The notes: generated by a model from the letters alone, not told the origin. Shown: positions 7,912-17,360, numbered from the stretch's first letter. The stretch: 64,000 nt of DNA from Hespellia stercorisuis DSM 15480 (GCF_900142165.1 NZ_FQZY01000010.1:1-64000); one strand, 5' to 3'. Made by a program: numbers and translations.

Positions 7912-8607
7912 ATGAAGATTCAGGGACTGCAGAAATTAACATTGCTGGACTATCCGGGACAGGTGGCCTGTACGATATTTACGGCGGGCTGCAATTTCCG
8001 GTGTCCATTTTGCCATAACGCGTCGCTGGTGACCCATGTGGATGACAGTCTGTGCATTTCCGAGGAGGAGATCGTACACTTTCTGCGAAAACGGCAGGGC
8101 ATATTGGACGGGGTGTGCATCAGCGGGGGGGAACCGCTGATGCAGCCGGATATTATGGAGTTTGCCGCGCAGGTCAAGGAACTGGGGTACGCCGTGAAGC
8201 TGGATACCAACGGCAGTTTTCCGGTGCGGCTGGCGCAGCTTGTGGAGGCGCAGCTTGTGGATTATGTGGCTATGGATATCAAGAACGCTCCGGACAGCTA
8301 TGGGAAGACGATTGGAATCGAGAGATACGATATCGCTCCGGTTCTTCAGAGTGTGGACATTCTGATGAATGGGAGCGTGCCGTTTGAATTTCGCACCACG
8401 GTGGTACGGGAACTTCATCAGCGTTCGGATTTTGCGGCAATCGGCCGATGGATCAAGGGCGGGGAGCCATATTTTTTACAGAACTTTCAAGATTCCGGCG
8501 ATCTGATCCAAAGTGGTCTGCATGATTATTCTAAAGAAATTTTGGAGCAGGCAGCAGAAATAATTCGAAAAAATGTGCCAAACGTTGAATTACGGGGCGT
8601 TGACTGA
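7912..8607 (+). CDS. nrdG: Anaerobic ribonucleotide reductase activase (radical SAM)
   Basis: Generates the glycyl radical on NrdD using S-adenosylmethionine and a [4Fe-4S] cluster. The cluster motif CNFRCPFC (CxxxCxxC, about residues 26-33) follows TIFTAGC. CISGGEPLMQ is the SAM-binding GGEP motif, and KLDTNGSFP is the next conserved strand. At 231 residues it belongs to the longer NrdG-type group (TIGR02495-like) rather than the 155-residue E. coli form. GGGGAGG precedes the ATG. It lies about 390 bases ahead of nrdD in the same direction, but a terminator and a promoter separate the two. Confidence 0.88.
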   Translation: MKIQGLQKLTLLDYPGQVACTIFTAGCNFRCPFCHNASLVTHVDDSLCISEEEIVHFLRKRQGILDGVCISGGEPLMQPDIMEFAAQVKELGYAVKLDTNGSFPVRLAQLVEAQLVDYVAMDIKNAPDSYGKTIGIERYDIAPVLQSVDILMNGSVPFEFRTTVVRELHQRSDFAAIGRWIKGGEPYFLQNFQDSGDLIQSGLHDYSKEILEQAAEIIRKNVPNVELRGVD

Positions 8608-8707
8608 GGTTTGGCGCCGTTGGCACAAAAAGATAACAGATAGCAGAGGAAATAGAGCGAATTTTCTGACAAATCCGCAAACCCTTGAAAACAGGGCGTT
8701 TCAACAC

Positions 8708-8766
8708 AATAACAACATCTAGTTGATTGGAAAGATGGCAATCACTAGATGTTGTTATTTTTGTTG
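8708..8766 (+). terminator. Intrinsic terminator after nrdG
   Basis: Sixteen-base arms AATAACAACATCTAGT (8708-8723) and ACTAGATGTTGTTATT (8744-8759), extended by GATTG/CAATC, are followed by TTTTGTT. The stem overlaps the -35 box of the nrdD promoter. Confidence 0.85.
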
Positions 8767-8792
8767 ACAACAGAGCAGCGCGATGATACAAT
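8764..8792 (+). promoter_or_regulatory. Promoter for nrdD
   Basis: TTGACA (8764-8769) and TACAAT (8787-8792) with a 17-base spacer give a leader of about 200 bases before nrdD. The leader holds no gene and no riboswitch I recognise. I looked for paired NrdR boxes and found only a weak ACTATATTTA at about 8957. Confidence 0.75.
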
Positions 8793-8998
8793 GATATCAA
8801 CGCCCGCATCGAGAGAGATGACGGGCACTCATATTCTGATTTTATGAAATATTCCCGTTTGTCAGGACAGATGTGGGATATTTATAAAGAAAACAGCAGA
8901 GCGGTTTTCAAAAAAATCCACTTTGCAAAAATATAGGATAAGAGTGAACGTAGCAACTATATTTACGGTAAGATTCAGATGGGGAGGTCATCGCAGGT

Positions 8999-11365
8999 AT
9001 GTATCAGGTTACGAAAAGAGACGGAAAAATCGCAGACTTTAATTTGTCTAAAATCAGCAAAGCAATCAGTCAGGCATTTGACGCGCAGGAGAAGGATTAT
9101 CATCCGGATATTATTGATCTGCTCGCATTGAAGGTGACGGCAGACTTTGAGCCGAAGATCAAGGACAAAAGGATTCAGGTGGAGGATATTCAGGACAGCG
9201 TGGAGTCAGTGCTGGTGCAGGCTGGCTATTCAGATGTGGCAAAGGGGTACATTTTATACAGAAAACAGAGAGAGAAGATTCGGAATCTGAAGTCTACTGT
9301 GCTGGATTACAAGGAGATCGTTGACAGCTATGTCAAGGTGACGGACTGGCGTGTGAAGGAAAATTCCACGGTCACATATTCTGTGGGTGGGCTGATTCTG
9401 AGCAATTCCGGTGCGATTACCGCCAATTACTGGTTGTCCGAGATTTATGACGATGAGATCTGCAAGGCACACCGGGATGCGGACGTTCACATTCATGATC
9501 TGTCCATGCTGACCGGATACTGCGCAGGGTGGTCTCTGAAGCAGCTGATCCAGGAGGGATTGGGCGGAGTTCCGGGAAGGATTTCCTCTGCACCGGCCAA
9601 ACATCTGAGCGTGCTCTGCAACCAGATGGTCAATTTCCTTGGCATTATGCAGAATGAATGGGCGGGAGCGCAGGCGTTCTCTTCATTTGACACCTATCTT
9701 GCACCGTTTGTGAAGTACGATCATCTGTCCTATCCGGAGGTGAAAAAGTGCATTGAATCCTTTATCTACGGCGTGAACATTCCGTCACGGTGGGGCACAC
9801 AGGCGCCATTTTCCAACATTACCCTGGACTGGGTTGTGCCAAATGACCTGAAAAATCTTCCGGCCATTATCGCCGGCGAGGAACAGGATTTCACTTACGG
9901 AGACTGCAAGGAAGAGATGGATATGATCAACAAAGCGTTCATCGAGGTTATGATTGAGGGAGATGCCAATGGACGCGGATTCCAATATCCGATTCCGACC
10001 TACTCCATTACGAAGGATTTTGACTGGTCAGATACTGAGAACAATCAGCTGTTGTTTGAGATGACATCAAAGTACGGTACACCTTATTTCTCAAATTATA
10101 TCAACAGTGATATGGAGCCGAGCGATGTGCGGAGCATGTGCTGCAGACTGCGCCTGGATCTCCGTGAACTCCGCAAAAAATCAGGTGGCTTCTTCGGGAG
10201 TGGAGAGAGCACAGGCTCCGTGGGCGTGGTGACGATCAACATGCCGAGAATCGCATATCTTGCACATAACGAAGCCGATTTTTATAAGAGACTGGATCGT
10301 ATGATGGACATTTCCGCGCGCTCACTGCACACGAAGCGGACGGTCATCTCCAAGCTTCTCGATGAAGGGCTGTATCCGTATACAAAGCATTACCTTGGGT
10401 CCTTTGATAATCATTTTTCTACCATCGGACTGATTGGAATGAATGAGGCAGGCCTGAACGCCAAATGGATCGGAAAGGACATGACTGCGCCGGAGACACA
10501 GCAGTTCTCGAGAGAGGTGCTGGATCATATGCGTGAGCGCCTGTCTGATTATCAGGAAGAGTACGGCGATCTTTACAATCTGGAGGCAACACCGGCAGAG
10601 TCCACGACTTATCGTCTGGCTAAGCATGATGTGGCACAGTTCCCGGATATCATCACAGCGGCGGAGGACTGCGGAACTCCGTACTACACGAACAGTTCGC
10701 ATCTGCCGGTTGGCTACACCGAGGATATCTTCGACGCACTGGATGTGCAGGATGAGCTGCAGACGCGTTATACATCAGGTACCGTGTTCCACGCATTTTT
10801 AGGAGAGAAACTTCCGACCTGGAAGGCGGCGGCATCACTCGTGAGAAAGATTGCGGAAAATTATAAGCTTCCGTATTACACGCTGTCACCGACTTACTCT
10901 ATCTGTAAGGACCACGGATATATTTCCGGGGAGCAGTATACCTGCCCGATTTGCGGGGAGAAGACTGAGGTTTACAGCCGAATCACCGGGTACTACCGTC
11001 CGGTTCAGAACTGGAATGACGGAAAGGCACAGGAGTTCAAGGAACGAAAGGTGTATGACATATCCCACTCGCATCTGAAGGCGAAATCCGCGGCAGCGGA
11101 GGAGACCGAGACCAAAGAACACGTGGCGGAGGAGCAGACAAAAACATTCTTGTTTACGACAAAGACATGTCCGAATTGCAGGATCGCGAAGGGGATGCTG
11201 GAGAAGGCAAATATCGCCTACGAGTTGATTGACGCGGAGGAAAACGCAGAGCTTGTGGAGCGGTACGGTGTGAGACAGGCGCCGACTCTGATTATTGTTG
11301 GTCAGGATGGTGTGAAAAAAGTTGCCAATGCATCGAATATAAAAGAGTATACACAGCAACAATAA
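8999..11365 (+). CDS. nrdD: Anaerobic (class III) ribonucleoside-triphosphate reductase with fused glutaredoxin-like domain
   Basis: Reduces ribonucleotides to deoxynucleotides without oxygen. The 788 residues comprise an ATP-cone (about 1-95, starting MYQVTKRDGKIADFN), the ten-stranded barrel core, and a zinc site with C636, H639, C649 and C652. The glycyl-radical motif RITGYYRP (Gly664) follows. From about residue 712 there is an extra domain, KTFLFTTKTCPNC..GVRQAPTLIIV, a glutaredoxin/NrdH-like fold with a CPNC redox pair (C724, C727) and a cis-proline loop. The fusion suggests a thioredoxin-type reductant rather than formate, as known for redoxin-dependent NrdD subgroups. trxB follows 100 bases downstream. 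Confidence 0.95.
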   Translation: MYQVTKRDGKIADFNLSKISKAISQAFDAQEKDYHPDIIDLLALKVTADFEPKIKDKRIQVEDIQDSVESVLVQAGYSDVAKGYILYRKQREKIRNLKSTVLDYKEIVDSYVKVTDWRVKENSTVTYSVGGLILSNSGAITANYWLSEIYDDEICKAHRDADVHIHDLSMLTGYCAGWSLKQLIQEGLGGVPGRISSAPAKHLSVLCNQMVNFLGIMQNEWAGAQAFSSFDTYLAPFVKYDHLSYPEVKKCIESFIYGVNIPSRWGTQAPFSNITLDWVVPNDLKNLPAIIAGEEQDFTYGDCKEEMDMINKAFIEVMIEGDANGRGFQYPIPTYSITKDFDWSDTENNQLLFEMTSKYGTPYFSNYINSDMEPSDVRSMCCRLRLDLRELRKKSGGFFGSGESTGSVGVVTINMPRIAYLAHNEADFYKRLDRMMDISARSLHTKRTVISKLLDEGLYPYTKHYLGSFDNHFSTIGLIGMNEAGLNAKWIGKDMTAPETQQFSREVLDHMRERLSDYQEEYGDLYNLEATPAESTTYRLAKHDVAQFPDIITAAEDCGTPYYTNSSHLPVGYTEDIFDALDVQDELQTRYTSGTVFHAFLGEKLPTWKAAASLVRKIAENYKLPYYTLSPTYSICKDHGYISGEQYTCPICGEKTEVYSRITGYYRPVQNWNDGKAQEFKERKVYDISHSHLKAKSAAAEETETKEHVAEEQTKTFLFTTKTCPNCRIAKGMLEKANIAYELIDAEENAELVERYGVRQAPTLIIVGQDGVKKVANASNIKEYTQQQ

Positions 11366-11370
11366 GAGTG

Positions 11371-11402
11371 AGCGGGAGGTGGTCAGATGCCTTCCGCTTT
11401 TT
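11371..11402 (+). terminator. Intrinsic terminator after nrdD
   Basis: AGCGGGAGG (11371-11379) pairs with CCTTCCGCT (11390-11398) with one mismatch, followed by TTTTT. It lies between nrdD and trxB, so read-through may be partial. Confidence 0.7.
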
Positions 11403-11467
11403 ACAGATAAAAGTAGTCAATCGGACAGCAAATGCTATAGACAGCGTAGAAAATGGAGGAGATAAGT

Positions 11468-12385
11468 ATGTATGATATCGGAATTATCGGAGGTGGAACG
11501 GCCGGAATGACCGCAGCGATTTACGGAGCGCGGGCAGGAAAGAGAGTTCTTATCATCGAAGCGATGAATTATGGTGGCCAGATCACGGCTTCTCCCAAGG
11601 TGGAAAACTACCCGGGAATCGCGAGCATGAGCGGAAGTGAATTTGCGACGAATCTGTTGGATCAGGCCATGAACCTGGGGGCGGAGACGGAGTTGGAGCA
11701 GGTGACGGGAATCCGAAGTGAGGAGGAAGGCATCCAGGTGATTGAGACCACCGGAAAGGAATATCCCTGCCGGACGGTGATCATCGCCACCGGAGTGACT
11801 CACAGACATCTGGGAGTTCCAGGGGAGGAGCGGCTGACAGGGGCCGGTGTCTCCTACTGTGCCACTTGTGACGGGGCATTTTTCAAGGGAAAGGAAGTTG
11901 CGGTTGTGGGCGGAGGGAACACGGCACTGCAGGATGCGGCCTTTCTCTCGAATTACTGCAGCAAGGTGTATGTGATCCACCGCAGAGAAGCATTCCGCGG
12001 GGAGCAGGGGCTGGTGAAGCCGCTGGAGGCAAAGGCGAATGTAGAGTTTGTGCTGAATGCTGTGGTGAAAGAAATCCGGGGAGATCAGATGGTGGATGCG
12101 CTGCTTTTAAGCGATCGGAAAAAGGAACAGGAGTTTGAACGGAAGGTAGAGGGTGTGTTTATTGCCGTCGGACAAATTCCGCAAAATGAGGTGTTTCAGG
12201 ATATTGTGAAGCTGGATGAGGCCGGGTTTATTCTTGCGGCGGAGGACTGCGTGACATCCCGGCCGGGGGTGTTTGCCGCCGGGGACTGCAGGAAAAAAGA
12301 GGTGAGACAGCTCACGACCGCGACCGCGGACGGCGCAGTTGCGGCGCTTGCAGCATGCCGGTATATAGAGGAGCAGTGCCATTAA
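11468..12385 (+). CDS. trxB: Thioredoxin reductase-like flavoprotein
   Basis: FAD and NAD(P)H-dependent disulfide reductase of about 305 residues. FAD-binding GGGTAGMTAAIYGARAG at the N terminus, the redox-active CATCDG (typical CATC pair), the NAD(P)H-binding VVGGGNTALQDA and the C-terminal FAD motif GVFAAGDC are all present. The start MYDIGIIGG has GGAGGAG seven bases upstream. Placed just after the NrdD-glutaredoxin fusion, it is the natural electron donor for that redoxin domain, although trxB also serves general thiol reduction. NADPH versus ferredoxin preference cannot be judged from the motifs I can see. Confidence 0.92.
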   Translation: MYDIGIIGGGTAGMTAAIYGARAGKRVLIIEAMNYGGQITASPKVENYPGIASMSGSEFATNLLDQAMNLGAETELEQVTGIRSEEEGIQVIETTGKEYPCRTVIIATGVTHRHLGVPGEERLTGAGVSYCATCDGAFFKGKEVAVVGGGNTALQDAAFLSNYCSKVYVIHRREAFRGEQGLVKPLEAKANVEFVLNAVVKEIRGDQMVDALLLSDRKKEQEFERKVEGVFIAVGQIPQNEVFQDIVKLDEAGFILAAEDCVTSRPGVFAAGDCRKKEVRQLTTATADGAVAALAACRYIEEQCH

Positions 12386-12530
12386 AGTCTGTGCTTTGTA
12401 CGGAGAGATACCGTGCAGGTGACAAGGGAACTTCCCGTGCGGCGTTACACATAAAAAACACAGAATGGATATTTTCTCTTCAAATTCCTTCGATACAATA
12501 CCTAAGAATTATAATTTAATCTCATCAAGG

Positions 12531-12579
12531 AAGTCTCCCACTTCAAGTGTGAAGAACACTAAGTGGTGGGTGGGGACTT
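12531..12579. repeat. Palindromic repeat copy B
   Basis: AAGTCTCCCACTTCAAGTGT..ACACTAAGTGGTGGGTGGGGACTT is an imperfect palindrome related to those at 1231, 17169 and 23872, in inverted orientation relative to copy D. It sits in the 354-base gap after trxB. The rest of the gap holds small palindromes (GCAGCGTAGCTGC) and a CGGATTGCGAATATCCG element, but no gene. Confidence 0.75.
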
Positions 12580-12739
12580 GCTTGTGTCAGTAGGAGTTCA
12601 AGCGCCTGCTGACAAGCAGCGTAGCTGCTATGAGGTTATGAGCAAGTAGCAAAGCGGATTGCGAATATCCGTTTTGACCATTTGGCGGGCAGTACAGCGG
12701 ATTGAAAACTCCGTGCTGATTACATGAAAGGGTGGTTAG

Positions 12740-14563
12740 ATGAAAAAAAGGGTATTGTATTTTTTGATGACAATGGTTTTTGCCGTTGGGATGGCAAGCG
12801 GGTGTTCTAAGACTTCATCTGCGGAGGAGACAACTTTATACGGGAAGGTGACAGCGGTCGATGGCAAGAAGATTACGATTGCATTGGCAGAGGAGCCAAC
12901 GCAGGGAGAGAAGCCGGAGGGAGAGGCACCGGGCGGGGATGGCTCGGGTGAAGCACCGGAGAAACCGGACGACAGCACAGCAGGTTCCGGCGTCGAAGCT
13001 CCGGAGGGAGACGGTCAGCCGGGCGGCGGTCCGGAGCTCACACTGACGGGGGAGGATAAGACGATCACCATCACGGATGATACGGAAATCAAGAAACAGT
13101 CCATGGGCGGAGGTCAGGCACCGGGCAGCGACGAGGCTGGGACAGAGCCCTCAGATTCCAGCACAGACAGTGAAAAACCGGAAGGCCAGCCCTCCGGCGA
13201 TATGGAGCAGCAGACGGAGGACGCAGCCATCGATGACATTATCGAAGGTGTCATCGTAACGGTGACGATGAAAAATGATACCGCAGCATCCATCACAATC
13301 CAGGGCGGTGGAGCAAATGATGGAGCCGGCGGTACGGATGGCACGACTACAGGAAACATCGAACTGACGGGAGTGTACACGGTGAACGGAACAAGCGAAG
13401 CGTCTGACAAAGAGACCTTCGAATCCGCGAAGGAAAATGAGAGTGCAGTGCTGGTATCCAACGGCGGTGCACTTACCATGACAAATGGAATCCTGGACAA
13501 GTCCGGAGATACAAGCAGTGCGGATGAAAGCAATTTTTATGGATTAAACGCAGTCTTTGCGGTAACCAGCGGAAGTGAGGCCAGTGTCAGTGATACGACA
13601 CTGGCTTCTGGTGCTGAGGGTGCGAATGCAATCTTTGCAACCGGGGAAAAGGCCCAGATTCATGTGGAAAATGTTAACATTAATACGATCTCCAACTCAT
13701 CCAGAGGGCTGGATGCCACATACGGCGGCTCCATTGATGCCACGGATGTGACCATCGCGACCGCTGGTGACCACAGTGCACCAATCGCCACAGACCGCGG
13801 CGGCGGAACTGTTACCGTGGACGGCGGAACCTTAAATGCGGCGGGGGACGGAAGTCCCTGCATCTACTCGACCGGGGATATCACAGCCAGGAATGTGACC
13901 GGGACAGCAACCGGAAGTCAGGCATTGGTTGTGGAAGGGAAAAACAGGGTCACGCTGAAAAAATCCACGCTGACCGGTGCGGGGGAGAATGGGCTGATGC
14001 TCTATCAGAGTACATCCGGTGATGCACAGGAGGGGAAAGCAGAACTCACAGCCGGGGATTCCACTATTTCCACGACATCCGACGGTCCCATGATCTACGT
14101 GACCAACACAGATGCGCAGGCGACATTTGAGAACACAAAATTAAAGTTTGAAAGCGGAACGCTGGTAAAAGTATCTGGAAACAATACGAATAACTGGGGT
14201 ACCGTGGGCAGCAATGGCGGCAACTTTATTCTGAATGGAAAAAATCAGAAATTCGAGGGTGCGGTTACCTGTGACGGTATCAGTACCGTGACGCTGAATC
14301 TGGCAGAAAAAACTGCCTACAAAGGTGCAGTCAATGCAGACAATGCCGGAAAAGAAGTCCATGTAGCACTGGATAAGGACTCCACACTGGAGCTGACAGG
14401 AGATTCCCATGTGACGACCTTGACCGATGAGGATGAAACCTGCAGCAACATTATATCGAACGGCCATACGCTTTATTACAATGCGTCGGACAGCGAGAAT
14501 GAATGGCTGGGAGCAAAGACACTCACCCTGAGTGATGGTGGAAAAATTGCACCGGCAGCATAA
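12740..14563 (+). CDS. Secreted lipoprotein with acidic Pro/Gly-rich linker and beta-helix repeats
   Basis: 607 residues. A lipoprotein signal (MKKRVLYFLMTMVF..ASGC, cysteine at 22) anchors it outside the membrane. TLYGKVTAVDGKKITIAL resembles a small DUF5666-like beta domain, interrupted by Pro/Glu/Gly-rich low-complexity stretches (about residues 55-105 and 120-160). From about residue 215 come repeated short strands such as GGALTMTNG, GGTVTVDGGTLNAAG and KNRVTLKKSTLTGAG, the pattern of a right-handed parallel beta-helix. No catalytic motif is evident. Such proteins often act as adhesins or polysaccharide binders. The function is unknown, and the gene is monocistronic with AAAGGGTGG before the start. 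Confidence 0.8.
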   Translation: MKKRVLYFLMTMVFAVGMASGCSKTSSAEETTLYGKVTAVDGKKITIALAEEPTQGEKPEGEAPGGDGSGEAPEKPDDSTAGSGVEAPEGDGQPGGGPELTLTGEDKTITITDDTEIKKQSMGGGQAPGSDEAGTEPSDSSTDSEKPEGQPSGDMEQQTEDAAIDDIIEGVIVTVTMKNDTAASITIQGGGANDGAGGTDGTTTGNIELTGVYTVNGTSEASDKETFESAKENESAVLVSNGGALTMTNGILDKSGDTSSADESNFYGLNAVFAVTSGSEASVSDTTLASGAEGANAIFATGEKAQIHVENVNINTISNSSRGLDATYGGSIDATDVTIATAGDHSAPIATDRGGGTVTVDGGTLNAAGDGSPCIYSTGDITARNVTGTATGSQALVVEGKNRVTLKKSTLTGAGENGLMLYQSTSGDAQEGKAELTAGDSTISTTSDGPMIYVTNTDAQATFENTKLKFESGTLVKVSGNNTNNWGTVGSNGGNFILNGKNQKFEGAVTCDGISTVTLNLAEKTAYKGAVNADNAGKEVHVALDKDSTLELTGDSHVTTLTDEDETCSNIISNGHTLYYNASDSENEWLGAKTLTLSDGGKIAPAA

Positions 14564-14697
14564 GAAAATCGTTTGAGGCTGCGCATGGACCCGCCCGGCA
14601 GGAGTTCTATCCCGGGACAGACACATTTCACAGGAAAAGGCGTATGATAACAGTGAGGAAGTATCCATTTAGGCATGGAGAACTGGCGGTGAATGAT

Positions 14698-14955
14698 ATG
14701 CGGATGTGTGAATTGCGTGAAAAAGAAGTGATCAATACCTGTGACTGCAAGCGTCTGGGCTGTGTGGTTGACATTGAGTTTGATTCCTGCAGTGGTCAGA
14801 TTGAGGCAATCATAGTCCCGGGACCGGGAAAAATCTGCGGTTTTCTGGCGGCGGACAGCGAGTACGTCATACCATTTGCCTGTATTTGCAAAATCGGCCC
14901 GGATATCATTCTTGTGGAAATCCGAGAGGAGAAGTTCCTGAAAAAATGCAGCTGA
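14698..14955 (+). CDS. YlmC/YmxH-family PRC-barrel sporulation protein
   Basis: A small protein of about 85 residues beginning MRMCELREKEVINTCDCKRLG and containing IVPGPGKICGF and FACICKIGPDIILVE. This matches the YlmC/YmxH family of PRC-barrel-like proteins found in spore-forming Firmicutes; the precise role is not established. I chose the ATG at 14698 because relatives begin with MRxCEL. A GTG at 14689 with GGAG upstream and an ATG at 14644 are possible alternatives in the same frame. It lies just upstream of nrdR, an arrangement seen in other Clostridia. Confidence 0.8.
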   Translation: MRMCELREKEVINTCDCKRLGCVVDIEFDSCSGQIEAIIVPGPGKICGFLAADSEYVIPFACICKIGPDIILVEIREEKFLKKCS

Positions 14956-14973
14956 CAGGCGAGGAAAAAAGTT

Positions 14974-15002
14974 TTGCAAAAGTCGGGGATATTGTGTATA
15001 AT
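14974..15002 (+). promoter_or_regulatory. Promoter for nrdR
   Basis: TTGCAA (14974-14979), a 17-base spacer and a perfect TATAAT (14997-15002), 51 bases before the nrdR start. Confidence 0.75.
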
Positions 15003-15052
15003 AAACCGTATGTAAATTGTCTGATGAAGAGCGAGAGAAAGGCGGAAAACAG

Positions 15053-15505
15053 ATGAGATGTCCCTATTGTGGTTACCCGGATACCAGAGTGATTGATTCC
15101 AGACCAGCCGAAGACAGAAGTTCCATCCGCAGAAGACGTTCCTGCGATGAGTGTGGAAAACGTTTTACAACATATGAAAAGGTTGAGACGATTCCAGTGA
15201 TCGTGATAAAAAAAGACAACAACCGAGAGCAGTATGACCGTGCCAAGATCGAGGCCGGAGTTCTCAGGGCCTGCTACAAGAGGCCGGTATCGGCGGCGGA
15301 TATTCAGAAGGTGGTCGAGGCGGTAGAAATCGAAGTGTTTAACCGTGAGGAGAAAGAGATCCCGAGCAGCGAAATCGGAGAGATCGTCATGGACAAACTG
15401 AAGGACCTGGATCCGGTTGCGTATGTGAGATTTGCATCGGTGTACAGAGAATTTAAGGACGTGAATACGTTCATGTCGGAACTGAAAAAGATTTTAGACA
15501 AATAG
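15053..15505 (+). CDS. nrdR: Transcriptional repressor NrdR
   Basis: Zinc-ribbon plus ATP-cone repressor that senses ATP/dATP and shuts off ribonucleotide reductase genes. The ribbon CPYCGYPDTRVIDSRP..RRRRSCDECGKRFTTYE (residues 3-48) has two CxxC pairs. The ATP-cone IKKDNNREQYDRAKIEAGVLRACYKRPV follows, and the protein ends at 150 residues, the normal size. The start is the ATG before RCPYCG, with AAAGGCGG upstream. It lies 3.7 kb after nrdD, whose own ATP-cone it resembles. A terminator follows immediately. Confidence 0.95.
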   Translation: MRCPYCGYPDTRVIDSRPAEDRSSIRRRRSCDECGKRFTTYEKVETIPVIVIKKDNNREQYDRAKIEAGVLRACYKRPVSAADIQKVVEAVEIEVFNREEKEIPSSEIGEIVMDKLKDLDPVAYVRFASVYREFKDVNTFMSELKKILDK

Positions 15506-15530
15506 CAAGGGGCTTTCCCTTGCTGTTTTT
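15505..15530 (+). terminator. Intrinsic terminator after nrdR
   Basis: GCAAGGG (15505-15511) and CCCTTGC, with a five-base loop, are followed by TGTTTTT. Confidence 0.85.
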
Positions 15531-15584
15531 GAACATCCGCTTTACTGTAATGTAAGCTGAGATGTTAGGGAAAGGAGCCGGAAT

Positions 15585-16331
15585 ATGAGAACATACAAGT
15601 TAACCATAGCATATGACGGATCCCGTTTCAGAGGCTGGCAGCGTCAGCCGGATACGGACCTGACCATTCAGGGGATACTGGAGCGAATTATATCGGGGCA
15701 GGTCGGCTATGAGGTGGAGGTGAACGGCTCCGGCAGAACGGATGCAGGAGTGCACGCATCCGGGCAGACTGCAAGCATCGTGCTGGCCGGACAGATTGAA
15801 GAACTTCGGTTCCGCGGGGAATTGAACCGACAGCTTCCGGAGGATATTCGAGTTCTGGATGTGCAGTTGGTGAAAAACGGATTCCACGCCAGATACAAGG
15901 CGAAAGGAAAGCATTACATTTATACCATAGACAGAGGCGAGCGGCCGGATGTGTTTACCCGGAAGTATGCGTGGCATTTTCCAGACAAGCTGGATGTGGA
16001 GCAGATGCGGTGTGCGGCGAAGGCATTGACCGGACTTCATGACTTTACCAGTTTTACAGACCGGGATGACGAGAAGTCAAAGGTGCGGAAAGTATATCGT
16101 ATTGATATAGAAGAAACGGGGTCAAAACTGATGATTCACTATGAGGGAACCGGCTTTTTGTACCATATGGTGCGGATTCTGACGGGAACGCTTCTGGATG
16201 TCGGAACCGGCCGGGTCAAACCGGAGGAGATTAGGGCGATTCTTGAGGCAGAGGACAGACAGCGCGCGGGACAGCTTGCGCCGGCACTGGGGCTGTGTCT
16301 CAGGGAAGTGTATTACAATAAAGAACGATAG
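15585..16331 (+). CDS. truA: tRNA pseudouridine(38-40) synthase
   Basis: Isomerises uridines 38-40 in the anticodon stem-loop of many tRNAs. The 248-residue protein shows [12 protein letters not shown] near the start, the catalytic-aspartate motif [11 protein letters not shown] (about residues 46-56), KHYIYTI, and [19 protein letters not shown] near the C terminus, all hallmarks of TruA. AAAGGAG precedes the ATG. It is followed after 13 bases by exoA, so the two are probably co-transcribed. Confidence 0.95.
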   Translation: MRTYKLTIAYDGSRFRGWQRQPDTDLTIQGILERIISGQVGYEVEVNGSGRTDAGVHASGQTASIVLAGQIEELRFRGELNRQLPEDIRVLDVQLVKNGFHARYKAKGKHYIYTIDRGERPDVFTRKYAWHFPDKLDVEQMRCAAKALTGLHDFTSFTDRDDEKSKVRKVYRIDIEETGSKLMIHYEGTGFLYHMVRILTGTLLDVGTGRVKPEEIRAILEAEDRQRAGQLAPALGLCLREVYYNKER

Positions 16332-16344
16332 AGGGAGAATGCAG

Positions 16345-17097
16345 ATGAAATTAATATCATGGAATGTAAACGGAATCCGTGCCTGCGTGCAGAAAGGATT
16401 TCTTGATTTTTTTAAGGAGGCGGATGCAGATATCTTCTGTATTCAGGAGAGCAAGATGCAGGAGGGACAGCTGGAACTGGAGCTTCCCGGATATCACCAG
16501 TACTGGAATTATGCGGTGAAAAAGGGGTATTCTGGAACCGGAATCTTTACAAAGCAGGAACCCCTCTCGGTGAACTATGGAATCGGGATCGAGGAGCATG
16601 ATCAGGAAGGGCGCGTAATCACATTGGAGTTTGAGGACTTTTATTTTATCACCGTCTATACGCCGAACTCCCAGACCGAGCTCAAGAGACTGGACTACAG
16701 AATGCAGTGGGAGCAGGATTTCCTGGCGTATTTGAAGAAGCTGGAGGAGAAGAAGCCGGTGGTGTTCTGCGGGGATCTGAACGTGGCACACACGGAAATC
16801 GATCTGAAGAACCCGAAGACAAACAGGAAGAATGCCGGATTTACGGATGAGGAGCGCGCAAAGTTCACAGAACTTCTGGAGGCCGGATTCATTGACACCT
16901 ATCGTTACTTTTATCCGGACACGGAAGGGGTATACTCCTGGTGGTCTTACCGGTTTAGTGCCCGGGCCAAGAATGCAGGGTGGAGAATCGACTATTTCTG
17001 TGTATCCGAATGTATGAAGGACAGGCTGGCAGACGCGAAGATTCTGACGGACGTGCTGGGATCGGACCACTGCCCGGTGGAACTGGACATAAAATAA
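16345..17097 (+). CDS. exoA: Exodeoxyribonuclease III / AP endonuclease
   Basis: Cleaves DNA at abasic sites and trims 3' blocking groups in base excision repair. The 250-residue protein has [20 protein letters not shown] (metal-binding Glu), [23 protein letters not shown] and [10 protein letters not shown] at the C terminus, the ordered motifs of the ExoIII family. The start is the ATG at 16345 with GAGGGAG seven bases upstream; longer in-frame extensions run back into truA. A palindromic repeat lies 70 bases downstream. Confidence 0.95.
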   Translation: MKLISWNVNGIRACVQKGFLDFFKEADADIFCIQESKMQEGQLELELPGYHQYWNYAVKKGYSGTGIFTKQEPLSVNYGIGIEEHDQEGRVITLEFEDFYFITVYTPNSQTELKRLDYRMQWEQDFLAYLKKLEEKKPVVFCGDLNVAHTEIDLKNPKTNRKNAGFTDEERAKFTELLEAGFIDTYRYFYPDTEGVYSWWSYRFSARAKNAGWRIDYFCVSECMKDRLADAKILTDVLGSDHCPVELDIK

Positions 17098-17168
17098 ATA
17101 ATCCGTAGGTATCAAGGGTCAAAATACCTTTTGCCCCTTACATCATTAAATGTAAAGCGGACATTCGC

Positions 17169-17210
17169 ATTCCCCCACTTAGTGCTCTATGCACTTGAAG
17201 TGGGGGAATG
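17169..17210. repeat. Palindromic repeat copy C
   Basis: CATTCCCCCACTTAGTGC and GCACTTGAAGTGGGGGAATG form a hairpin around CTCTAT, followed by CTTACAGATGTTCA. The same core and tail occur at 23872-23938. It lies in the gap between exoA and the GTPase gene. Confidence 0.85.
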
Positions 17211-17259
17211 CTTACAGATGTTCATATTGAGAAGATAAACACATTATGCGGTGTTGCAG

Positions 17260-17290
17260 TTGACAATTTGAAATTTCGCGGTAAGATAAT
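17260..17290 (+). promoter_or_regulatory. Putative promoter of the metal-homeostasis operon
   Basis: A perfect TTGACA (17260-17265) precedes GATAAT (17285-17290) with a long, 19-base spacer; AAGATA gives a shorter spacing. The sequence around it is AT-rich. I could not identify a clear Zur-type palindrome. Confidence 0.4.
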
Positions 17291-17360
17291 AATAGACTTT
17301 TTGCGGAAAAGTGAAAAAATATTGACAACAGGTATTGAGTGAAAGAAAAGAGGCAATAAC

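Noticed and set aside
8793..8998. Cobalamin riboswitch or NrdR boxes in the 200-base nrdD leader
   Set aside because: No B12-box-like element and no convincing pair of 16-base palindromes; only one weak AT-rich match.
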